This document shows positions 1 to 6,590 of a stretch of DNA of 9,152 bases, piece after piece (the first letter of the stretch is position 1; every line of letters begins with the position of its first letter). The notes under the pieces are model-generated. The model saw nothing but the letters and a program-made list of their open reading frames with translations. It did no database searches and had not been told where the DNA came from. Origin of the DNA: CAYZXU01 sp964482535 (GTDB lineage: Bacteria; Desulfobacterota; Desulfobacteria; Desulfobacterales; BuS5); assembly GCA_964482535.1 (NCBI GenBank), contig CAYZXU010000091.1:1-9152 (forward strand), read 5' to 3'. A program made the translations under genes and the position numbers.

Positions 1-587
1 TGGCTTTTTACGGATATAATGGATTCTGGAAGAGTCCTGCCGGCATGGACATGATCCGGCAAAAAGTCATTTTCCCTGATCTTGCGGTTTTTGGTGCCAG
101 TATCCGCGGTCGGCTTAAAAATGGCCTTTTCAACCTCGAAACCGCATATTATAATTCAAAAGATGACACAAGCGGTGATAATCCTTTGATACCAAACAGC
201 GAAATACGGCTGCTGGCAGGATATGAACAGGAGCTGGCAAAAAATTTTTCCGGAGCGTTTCAGTATTATCTCGAATATATGAAAGACTATGGAAGTTATC
301 GGGCAGCCCTGCCTGGGGGAAATCATTCAAAAGACAAAGACCGCCATGTTTTAACCATGCGCCTGACAAAACTGGCCTTAAACCAGAATCTAACCCTCTC
401 CTTATTCTGCTATTACTCTCCTTCTGATAAGGATGCCTATTTCAGGCCGAACATAAAGTATAAATTAAGCGATTCTTTAATGATAACCGCCGGTGGAAAT
501 TTCTTTACAGGCAGCGACGATTATACATTTTTTGGTCAGTTTGAAAAAAACAGTAATCTATATACGGGTATGCGATTCAGTTTTTAA
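1..587 (+). CDS. C-terminal part of an outer-membrane beta-barrel protein (5' end outside window)
   Basis: The reading frame is open from base 3 with no stop before 585-587, so this is the end of a longer gene that begins upstream of the window; the ATG at 45 is probably internal. About 194 residues are visible. They show the alternating polar/aromatic pattern of membrane beta-strands, with Tyr- and Phe-rich stretches such as FSGAFQYYLEY, LSLFCYYSP and YTFFGQF. Polar, charged loops (DDTSGDN, GGNHSKDKDR) separate the strands. The chain ends in MRFSF, and a C-terminal Phe is the usual signal for BAM-assembled outer-membrane proteins. This supports an outer-membrane porin or barrel, but the substrate and exact family cannot be told from this fragment. 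It converges on the AsmA-like gene with 32 bases between stop codons, and I see no convincing terminator in that gap. Confidence 0.8.
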   Translation, partial: AFYGYNGFWKSPAGMDMIRQKVIFPDLAVFGASIRGRLKNGLFNLETAYYNSKDDTSGDNPLIPNSEIRLLAGYEQELAKNFSGAFQYYLEYMKDYGSYRAALPGGNHSKDKDRHVLTMRLTKLALNQNLTLSLFCYYSPSDKDAYFRPNIKYKLSDSLMITAGGNFFTGSDDYTFFGQFEKNSNLYTGMRFSF

Positions 588-619
588 ATATTGAAATTTT
601 TGAAAAAGCCCACAATTCA

Positions 620-3600
620 TTAAAACTCTTCGGGAATTAAAACGCCCTTTTTTTTAAGATCTTTTCTGATATCTATTATGCTCTTAAACAGACGGCCGGG
701 AGTAAGAAATACTCTCTTGAAGTATCCAAATATAGTTTTAGGCCATTGTGTAAATGGAACGTACTGTATTTCAGGGTTTGACAGCTCCCCGTAAACCCTG
801 AAATAAAAAGTAACCATCGCCTTCTCATCTCCGGTTAATATATATCCCACAATCGGAATTTTGCTTACGATCATGTCTATTGTTCCCATGGGAGCCACGC
901 CAAGCCCAAAATCGATTTTCCCCTGGGTAAAATCTATCTTCCCTTTACCTGCGGCGTTAAATACAGGGCTTTCCATAATTAGATTGTCGGTATTTAGAAC
1001 CCCATGGTCAATTTCCATGCTCCCTCTTATATTTTTAAAATAAAAACCTTCCCTGGAAAGTTCAGCAGGCCTCCTGTCAATAATCTTCTGGAGACTTAAA
1101 AAATTTAAAATCGAAAAGATCAGACCGGATTTTTTAATCATGCCTTTTTCAAGAAGAAGGTTCGCTCCTCCGCTCATATTTTCAACAAGTTCTTTTTTGT
1201 CTCTGCCTTTTAAGTAAACAAATCCTTCTGTTGACAGGTCAACCCCTTCAACTTCCAGATCTTTTTCTTTAAAAAAGCTTAGAAGGATATTCTGCATGGG
1301 ATATTTGTCTAATTTTATATAACCTGTAAGGGATGTCTCTTTGTCAACACCTGTTTTAAAATAACCTTTAATCTTCAGAACTCCTTTTTCCGTAAGCACT
1401 CTGCAGCGATCAATAAAAAAAGTCCCGGCTCTGTATGCGGTTTCAGCATTAAGTGGGCTGTATTCCACCCTTTTCCACCGCCCTTTTTTTATGTTGATAT
1501 TTATACTTATATCTGAATTTTTAATAAAAGGGTTCGGCTTTGATGCATTACCCGCATCTTCTGCAAAAAATTCTGAACCCATGATATCGGAAAAATCGAA
1601 AAAATCCGAATCTATATTAATGTTTCCTTTTATTCCGTTCCATCCCTGGAGATTACCGTTAACCTTCAGGGAGCTGTTTTCTGTATTCAGGGTAATCGAT
1701 GAAATTTGAATCTTGTCCCCTGAAAATTTAAGCAAAACACTGCTGTCTTTTATCCCTGAAGAAAGCCTGTCCATAAAAAAAGACAGGTTTTCAGCTTTAA
1801 TATCTCCTTTAACACTGGTTTTGGAAAAATCATGAAGACAGGAGTTTATTTCCAGGTTCCCCTTAATAGTTCCCCTGGCTGCTTTTTCTTCGGATTTTAA
1901 AAATATGCCTGAATCTTCAAGTAAAATTTTTTCTGTAAACAGGTTAAGGTTGAATTTGTCTTTTTTTTCTAAATCAAGAGAACCGGACATATAAAGCTTT
2001 GATTTTTTGACACTCCATAATATTTTTTTAAAATCGAGTCTCTTTTTGGGGTAAAGCTCCATATTAAAAATAATAGTGTCGCCTTTTTCAAAAGCCCTGG
2101 TTTTATAATTTCCTGCCTCAACAACAAGCCCCTGTAAATCAGAGTTCCCTTCACATATCAGGTTGCCTTTGTCCCATGAAAGCAGATAGCTTCCTTTCAG
2201 CAGTTGGTTAAGATTTACAGAAAGATTTTTTTTTGGACAATATCTATTTAAAAGCTCTTTAATGTCGGCATTTAGTTCAAGCTGTGCTTTTCCGTTTTTT
2301 AAAAAATTTTTATCAAAACCTTTACCAGAGCCCTTAACGGAAAAATGAGACTTGCCAAGCAGCCCTGTGCCATTAAAGCTGAATTCTTTTTTTTTATCAA
2401 TTTTTACATAAGCTTCATCCATATCAAGGGACAACCCTATTCCCCTATGGGTGATGGAACATTTTTTAAGTTTAAACGCACCTTCTTTCAGCTCAAGTTT
2501 ATTATTATAAATAATATTAACTGAGGCATCCATAACGCCTGACATGGATGAAATTCCATCAATCTGTTTTTTTAAATATTCAGGGCAAAAGCTTATTTTG
2601 CTTTGCTGCTTTAAATCAGCCAGCTCAAAAGTTCCTCGCATAAAAAAATTGTACAGAGGCTTGCCTGTAAAAAGGCTGCTGATAGTAAAATAAGCGTCAT
2701 CTACAACGGACTGCCCGAAAATTCCATTAGTTTCCGTTACCAGCAGCATTCCATTATCAATTTTTACTTTGGCAGAAGTATTAGTAAAAGGGATTATCCC
2801 TTTGTCTTTTAAAATTTCCATATCCTTGGCAGTAAGGTGCATGGAGAAAACTCCGGCATTTTCAGTAAGCCCCATATGTTTAATCTGATCCAGAGTCCCT
2901 TTTATTTTTAAAAGATCAATACGGACCTTACCATCTGAAAAAACAGGAAAAAGATCCGTCTCTAACCGCATGGATAAAAGGGGGTAGGGAAAACTTTTTT
3001 TAAATGCGTTTAACTGCATAAAAGGGGACTTTATCTCAAGATCAAGGAAGGGGAAAGCCTTATCCCTGAGGTCGAGGATGGTGGTAATTTCAAGGGGGTG
3101 ATCCGGTGTGTCGAGTTTAAGGGAAGAAAGAGTAAATACCTTTTGCATATAATTTGCATCAATATTAAAATTAAACTCAGGTAGAGAATATTTTTTTTTA
3201 GCTTTGGGCTCATTAATAAGATGGAATATTAAATCTTTGCCTGCCACATCTCCGGATACTGCCACCTTGCCGTTATTTAAAATTTTAAGGTTTATTTTTG
3301 CATCGGCAATACCCTGTTTTACAGGCAGACATTCTAATTCAGGAAGCCATGTTAAAGGTGCCCCACGTATTGTTAAATCCATATCAATGCAGGCATCGGT
3401 TTTTTCGGTTAAATTACTAAAAACACTTCCTTTAGCGGAAAATAAGGCAGTATCTTTATGATAATCAATCTTCCCGATTATCTTTGTGAGCAGTATTGAA
3501 GGATTATTTGCTTTGCGTGAAAGGTTTAAATGAAAATCTTTTATTAGAACAGAGCTACCGGCAATAAACAGACTCCCCTTTTTAACAGAGCAAAAATCAA

Positions 3601-4030
3601 CTTTGTCGAACTTGCCTGCAAAAGAATTTACAAAATCGCCCAATTTGTTTTCCGTTTTTTCAGGTGTTTGATTTTTTTTTAGATTGAGTTTAACAGATGG
3701 TTCATAGATGTGTAATTTTTCAGGAACCACATTGCCAGACAGTAATTCCATTGCATCAAGATTAATTTCGAGCCTTGATACAGCAATATGTTCAGAGCCT
3801 GTTTTTGATTGAGCCTCTAAATTATTAATACATATTTTTATTCCACCGCGAAAACTGACCAGAATTCTGCCGGTTTTAAGATCATATCCCTTTGTAACAG
3901 GAAGACGCTCTATTAAATATTGTTGAATGTGGGGGTTTTGAACCAGAGCATTAAATAAAAGAAATAAAAATAAGGGTGATAAAAAAACAAGAATAATTAT
4001 GGTAAAAATAATTTTTTTTTTCAAAGACAT
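620..4030 (-). CDS. AsmA/YhdP-like envelope protein, inner-membrane anchored
   Basis: A 1136-residue protein. Residues about 4-28 form a single hydrophobic N-terminal segment after MSLKKK, giving an inner-membrane anchor with the bulk in the periplasm. The body is made of repeated short beta-strand units typical of AsmA-like/RBG proteins (E. coli YhdP, TamB, YdbH, AsmA), which are thought to form long grooves moving phospholipids between the membranes. Residues about 954-1085 resemble the C-terminal AsmA-like region of the YhdP group: GGANLLLEKGMI, then SILNFLSLQKII, EGFYFKNIRG, GKGKIDFTQGKIDFGL, then VAPMGTIDMIVSKIPIVGYILTG across about 1046-1068, and YGELSNPEI. E. coli YhdP is about 1266 residues, so the size fits. 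The ATG at 4028-4030 has an AAGGTG ribosome site nine bases upstream. It is the second gene of an operon, 26 bases after the TolC-family gene. Oddities are an A10 tract at codons 4-7 and four further A9 runs. Lipid transport is inferred from the family. Confidence 0.85.
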   Translation of the reverse strand: MSLKKKIIFTIIILVFLSPLFLFLLFNALVQNPHIQQYLIERLPVTKGYDLKTGRILVSFRGGIKICINNLEAQSKTGSEHIAVSRLEINLDAMELLSGNVVPEKLHIYEPSVKLNLKKNQTPEKTENKLGDFVNSFAGKFDKVDFCSVKKGSLFIAGSSVLIKDFHLNLSRKANNPSILLTKIIGKIDYHKDTALFSAKGSVFSNLTEKTDACIDMDLTIRGAPLTWLPELECLPVKQGIADAKINLKILNNGKVAVSGDVAGKDLIFHLINEPKAKKKYSLPEFNFNIDANYMQKVFTLSSLKLDTPDHPLEITTILDLRDKAFPFLDLEIKSPFMQLNAFKKSFPYPLLSMRLETDLFPVFSDGKVRIDLLKIKGTLDQIKHMGLTENAGVFSMHLTAKDMEILKDKGIIPFTNTSAKVKIDNGMLLVTETNGIFGQSVVDDAYFTISSLFTGKPLYNFFMRGTFELADLKQQSKISFCPEYLKKQIDGISSMSGVMDASVNIIYNNKLELKEGAFKLKKCSITHRGIGLSLDMDEAYVKIDKKKEFSFNGTGLLGKSHFSVKGSGKGFDKNFLKNGKAQLELNADIKELLNRYCPKKNLSVNLNQLLKGSYLLSWDKGNLICEGNSDLQGLVVEAGNYKTRAFEKGDTIIFNMELYPKKRLDFKKILWSVKKSKLYMSGSLDLEKKDKFNLNLFTEKILLEDSGIFLKSEEKAARGTIKGNLEINSCLHDFSKTSVKGDIKAENLSFFMDRLSSGIKDSSVLLKFSGDKIQISSITLNTENSSLKVNGNLQGWNGIKGNINIDSDFFDFSDIMGSEFFAEDAGNASKPNPFIKNSDISININIKKGRWKRVEYSPLNAETAYRAGTFFIDRCRVLTEKGVLKIKGYFKTGVDKETSLTGYIKLDKYPMQNILLSFFKEKDLEVEGVDLSTEGFVYLKGRDKKELVENMSGGANLLLEKGMIKKSGLIFSILNFLSLQKIIDRRPAELSREGFYFKNIRGSMEIDHGVLNTDNLIMESPVFNAAGKGKIDFTQGKIDFGLGVAPMGTIDMIVSKIPIVGYILTGDEKAMVTFYFRVYGELSNPEIQYVPFTQWPKTIFGYFKRVFLTPGRLFKSIIDIRKDLKKKGVLIPEEF

Positions 4031-4056
4031 TTATGATAACACCTTAAAAAACAGCT

Positions 4057-5388
4057 CTATTTTTCACCCACAGCTCTTTGCAGGTTGGCCAGAGAAATCA
4101 TATATCCATATAGTGCGCTGTAATAGTTGGTCTCTGCATTGGTTAAAAAAGTTCTTGCATCAAGAACGTCCGTTGAAGTTGCTATCTGCTGTTTATACTG
4201 TAAATTTGTAATGCGCCAGTTTTCTTTAGCCTGTGACAGGGAGACCTTTGAAGTCTTAATATTTTTTTCTGCAACCATAAGATTTAAAAAAGCGTTTTTT
4301 GTCTCCATCCGTATATTATTTTCAACAGTTTTTAATTTTGCAGATAGAGAGCGCTTATAATGGCGGTAGGCTGAAGTATCAGTTTTTGTTTTTCCCCATT
4401 CAAAAAAAGACCAGCTTGCTGCAAGAGTCAGGCTTGAATTGAATCTGTTGTTGAAATCATTATTAGTGACGCCTGGATTATCACCGTTTTGTTCATAAGC
4501 TGCAATCATTGATACCTGGGGATAACGGGAACTCTGAACAATCTTTATGCTGTTGTCGATATTTTCTATGGCAAGATGCAGAAGTTTTAATTCAGACCTA
4601 TTATTAACAGCTTTTTTACTTAAAACCGAAAGATCGTATGACAAATTTTGAGGCTCGGCAATATCCTCCACCTGTGTGTTTTTGTTTATATCTATTTCAA
4701 GCAGTGTGTTTAGAGCAGACACTGCCATTTTTACTCTGGCGCCGGCTTTTTCCCTGTTTTGAATGCTGTCTGCAAGACTAACCTGGGCTCTTAAAAGATC
4801 ATTATAAGGTATCATCCCCTGATTAAAAAAATTTTCCGAATTATTTTTATGGGATTCAAGATTGCTTACGGATTCATCTGACACAAGATATATTTTTTTT
4901 GCCAGTAAAATATTATAATAGGCTGTTTTAACCATTTTAACGATATCAAGTGTTGTTAGATTTTTTTCGATTTTTTTTGCTTCAATACCGAGTTTTGCCA
5001 TGTTATATTTAGATGAAAGGGCAAACCCTGTGAAAACAGGCTGTGTAACAGTTACATCCCAGTGATAATTATCTTTATCGGAAACATCGATTTTGTTTGT
5101 TCCGAATACACCAAAGGGTGTTTCCTTTAACCTGGTATATCTATAGTTAGCCGAAGCTTTTGGCAAAAAATTTTTAAAAGCGCTTTGTTTGTTCATTACA
5201 GCCCTTTTTTTATTTTCAACAGCTTCTCTTATTATAAAATTGTCGCTTATTGCAATTTTAATTGCATTGGGCAATGTGAGTTTCTCGTCAGCAGGTGAGC
5301 TGTTATCAGCAAAAACAGGGCTGCAGAAAATTGTACAGATAAATATAAAAAAAACAGGGATAATGGATAGTTTGAGAATATGACGCAT
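4057..5388 (-). CDS. TolC-family outer-membrane efflux channel protein
   Basis: A 443-residue protein matching the outer membrane efflux protein (OEP) family, which forms trimeric channels through the outer membrane and periplasm for tripartite pumps or type I secretion. Residues 1-27 are a signal peptide: a basic start (MRHILK), a hydrophobic core and a V-F-A cleavage site before Asp28. There is no lipobox, so it is not a lipoprotein of the OprM type. The internal duplication of the family is visible. FLPKASANYRYT (74-85) pairs with YPQVSMIAAYEQ (289-300); TQPVFTGF (115-122) pairs with ASWSFFEWGK (324-333). The helical MIPYNDLLRAQVSLADS segment (192-208) pairs with the IATSTDVLDARTFLTNAE segment (402-419). 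The length is normal for the family. The ATG at 5386-5388 has a GGAG site eight bases upstream. It is the first gene of an operon with the AsmA-like gene. No inner-membrane pump or adaptor is present in the window, so the substrate is unknown. Confidence 0.92.
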   Translation of the reverse strand: MRHILKLSIIPVFFIFICTIFCSPVFADNSSPADEKLTLPNAIKIAISDNFIIREAVENKKRAVMNKQSAFKNFLPKASANYRYTRLKETPFGVFGTNKIDVSDKDNYHWDVTVTQPVFTGFALSSKYNMAKLGIEAKKIEKNLTTLDIVKMVKTAYYNILLAKKIYLVSDESVSNLESHKNNSENFFNQGMIPYNDLLRAQVSLADSIQNREKAGARVKMAVSALNTLLEIDINKNTQVEDIAEPQNLSYDLSVLSKKAVNNRSELKLLHLAIENIDNSIKIVQSSRYPQVSMIAAYEQNGDNPGVTNNDFNNRFNSSLTLAASWSFFEWGKTKTDTSAYRHYKRSLSAKLKTVENNIRMETKNAFLNLMVAEKNIKTSKVSLSQAKENWRITNLQYKQQIATSTDVLDARTFLTNAETNYYSALYGYMISLANLQRAVGEK

Positions 5389-5447
5389 TGATTTATCTCC
5401 GTAGTATTTTTTGTAAATTTTTGGTAATGGGTAATTTGTGTTAAAAC

Positions 5448-5476
5448 TTTTGCAAATAAAACATGCATACTATAAA
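5448..5476 (+). promoter_or_regulatory. Candidate promoter for the MBL hydrolase gene
   Basis: TATAAA at 5471-5476 is a fair -10 box about 70 bases before the start codon. With a 17-base spacer the -35 would be TTTTGC (5448-5453), a poor match; TTGCAA at 5450-5455 is a better hexamer but leaves only 15 bases. If real, its -10 overlaps that of the opposite-strand promoter, so the two would compete for polymerase. Confidence 0.25.
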
Positions 5477-5496
5477 AGATATTATTTAAACATCAA
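5469..5496 (-). promoter_or_regulatory. Candidate sigma-70-type promoter for the TolC-AsmA operon
   Basis: Read on the minus strand, TTGATG (5496-5491) is followed after 16 bases by TATAGT (5474-5469). These match the TTGACA and TATAAT consensus at four and five of six positions. The site lies about 80 bases upstream of the TolC-family start codon. In sequence this AT-rich such matches arise easily, so this is a candidate only. Confidence 0.4.
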
Positions 5497-5534
5497 AAAA
5501 TTTACAATAAAATAATTTGCAACCAAGTTTTATT

Positions 5535-5549
5535 AAGGGGGAGCAAATG
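5535..5549 (+). promoter_or_regulatory. Ribosome binding site that fixes the MBL hydrolase start
   Basis: AAGGGGGAG at 5535-5543 lies just before the ATG at 5547-5549. A longer in-frame reading from a TTG at 5517 would place this purine-rich site inside the coding region and has no good site of its own, so 5547 is the preferred start. Confidence 0.75.
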
Positions 5550-6338
5550 AAAAAAAGAGCCCAAAAAATAGAGCTGACCATACTTGGCTCAGGAACATGC
5601 ATACCTTCCCTGAAGCGGAGTTCATGCTCGTTTCTACTTGATATATATGGGGAGAAACTTCTTTTTGACACAGGTGCCGGAACAATAAGAAGGCTTCTCG
5701 AAACAGGTGCCTCCATAGAGGATATCGGATATATTTTTTACAGTCATTTTCATCCTGATCATACAGGAGAGCTTGTTTCTTTTTTATTTTCCAGCAAATA
5801 CCCGGAAGACTGCGCGCGCAAAAAGCCTCTGAATATAATAGCAGGAAAGGGTTTTAAAATTTTTTTTAATGGCCTTAAAGCAGTGTACGGAAATTGGATA
5901 GAACTTGCTGAACCTGCTTTAAATATTATGGAACTTGATAATAAGGGGCATGATTCTGCCGAGTTTGAAGAATTTCGCGTGGAATCTATCCCTGTTGATC
6001 ATAATGAAGAAAGTATTGCCTACAGGATTATAACGCTGCCTGACAAAAAAATCATCGTATACTCAGGGGACACTGATTATTCTGAAAACCTGATTTCAAT
6101 ATCAAAAGATGCAGATATTTTAATCTGTGAATCAGCCTTTCCTGATGAATTAAAAACAAAGGGGCATATGACACCCGGGCTTGCCGGCAAGATTGCAACC
6201 CGAGCCAATGTGCGCAAGCTGGTGCTGACTCATTTTTATCCTGAATGTGACCAAAGAGATATTTTCAGCCAGTGTCGTAAAACCTATAAAGGCCAGCTTC
6301 TTCTCGCTGAAGATCTGATGAAAATTTATTTTGATTAA
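5547..6338 (+). CDS. MBL-fold metallo-hydrolase, RNase Z-like
   Basis: A 263-residue soluble protein of the metallo-beta-lactamase fold with a full two-metal site. The HFHPDH motif (His67, His69, Asp71, His72) is preceded by FDTGAG (40-45). The other ligands are likely His152 (in VDHNEESIAYRI), Asp175 (in YSGDTDYSENLI) and His229 (in LTHFYPE). The GHMTPGLAGKIA segment (206-217) matches the GHST-AA region of RNase Z/ElaC proteins, where the His takes part in catalysis. RNase Z trims the 3' ends of tRNA precursors, but it is usually about 300 residues or more and carries a flexible arm that grips tRNA. This protein is shorter and I see no clear arm, so it may act on another phosphodiester or ester substrate. 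There is no signal peptide, so it is cytoplasmic. It appears monocistronic, with a hairpin plus T tract about 115 bases after its stop. Confidence 0.85.
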   Translation: MKKRAQKIELTILGSGTCIPSLKRSSCSFLLDIYGEKLLFDTGAGTIRRLLETGASIEDIGYIFYSHFHPDHTGELVSFLFSSKYPEDCARKKPLNIIAGKGFKIFFNGLKAVYGNWIELAEPALNIMELDNKGHDSAEFEEFRVESIPVDHNEESIAYRIITLPDKKIIVYSGDTDYSENLISISKDADILICESAFPDELKTKGHMTPGLAGKIATRANVRKLVLTHFYPECDQRDIFSQCRKTYKGQLLLAEDLMKIYFD

Positions 6339-6453
6339 AGTGCAGCAGACCCCGTTTTTTTCCTTGACAATTTTTCTATTAATTGAGAAACAGGAGCATG
6401 AAAATTTGAGGTATAAACTTCAATATTTAAGCAAATAGACAAAATTTATAAGC

Positions 6454-6514
6454 AAGCCAGAAAGTTATGAACGTATTTGCAAATTCGTCATGCTTTCTGG
6501 CTTTTATTTTTTTT
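6454..6514 (+). terminator. Long palindromic hairpin with T tract, likely terminator of the MBL hydrolase gene
   Basis: AAGCCAGAAAG (6454-6464) is exactly complementary to CTTTCTGGCTT (6493-6503). Pairing continues inward through ATGA/TCAT and ACG/CGT, with small bulges, to a perfect ATTTGCAAAT centre, so the whole 50 bases fold with almost no loop. It is followed on the plus strand by TTTTATTTTTTTT (6502-6514). The G/C-rich outer stem and T tract fit an intrinsic terminator ending transcription from the MBL gene before typA. The near-loopless 50-base palindrome is longer than a normal terminator. Bases 6339-6453 before it show no other clear element. Confidence 0.7.
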
Positions 6515-6574
6515 ATGGTATTTTTTTATGGTTTGATTGTAATAGATTATTATATTTTTTAAACATTAGATTAC

Positions 6575-6590
6575 GGAAGTAAATATATTG
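6575..6590 (+). promoter_or_regulatory. Ribosome binding site and TTG start of typA
   Basis: GGAAG (6575-6579) lies eight bases before the TTG at 6588-6590. The frame has a stop (TAG) at 6567-6569. The only in-frame codons between that stop and the P-loop that can initiate are this TTG and the rare ATT (6570) and ATA (6585), while the first in-frame ATG would remove the GTP-binding motif. The TTG start is therefore well supported. Confidence 0.75.

Larger units (their letters stand above)
5405..5513. repeat. Inverted repeat flanking the divergent promoters
   Basis: TTGTAAATTTTT at 5411-5422 is the exact reverse complement of AAAAATTTACAA at 5496-5507. Allowing one inserted base, the match extends outward (TATTTT on one side, AAAATA on the other, after complementing), giving arms of about 18 bases about 73 bases apart. 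The arms bracket the candidate -10 boxes of both promoters. This is the geometry of paired operator half-regions, but no regulator is identified, and AT-rich sequence raises the chance background. Confidence 0.5.
5389..5546. promoter_or_regulatory. Divergent promoter region between the TolC operon and the MBL hydrolase gene
   Basis: This AT-rich 158-base gap separates two divergently transcribed units and must hold both promoters. It contains ribosome sites at each end (complement of TCTCC at 5396-5400 for the TolC gene; AAGGGGGAG at 5535-5543 for the hydrolase gene), overlapping candidate -10 boxes around 5469-5476, and a 12-base perfect inverted repeat flanking them. No small ORF or RNA gene is evident in it. 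Confidence 0.6.

Noticed and set aside
632..655. GGG...CCC followed by T8 as a terminator for the upstream barrel gene
   Set aside because: The stem has only three or so G-C pairs around a loop of about nine bases, and the T run is explained by Lys codons at the end of the asmA-like gene on the other strand.
5517..5546. Longer MBL hydrolase from a TTG at 5517
   Set aside because: The extra ten residues are encoded by the ribosome site of the ATG at 5547, and this MBL family normally begins a few residues before the first beta-strand (here IELTILGSG).
6364..6369. Perfect TTGACA hexamer as a -35 box
   Set aside because: No acceptable -10 box lies 15-18 bases downstream; the hexamers there are GAGAAA, AGAAAC, GAAACA and AAACAG.
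6391..6413. AGGAG followed by ATG as a possible leader peptide
   Set aside because: The frame is ATG AAA ATT TGA, only three codons, and the spacing of the purine site to the ATG is too short.
6515..6587. A typA promoter in the leader after the hairpin
   Set aside because: TATTAT at 6548-6553 could be a -10 box, but the matching -35 position (6525-6530, TTTATG) is poor; nothing stands out from the AT-rich background, and no -24/-12 sigma-54 pattern was seen.
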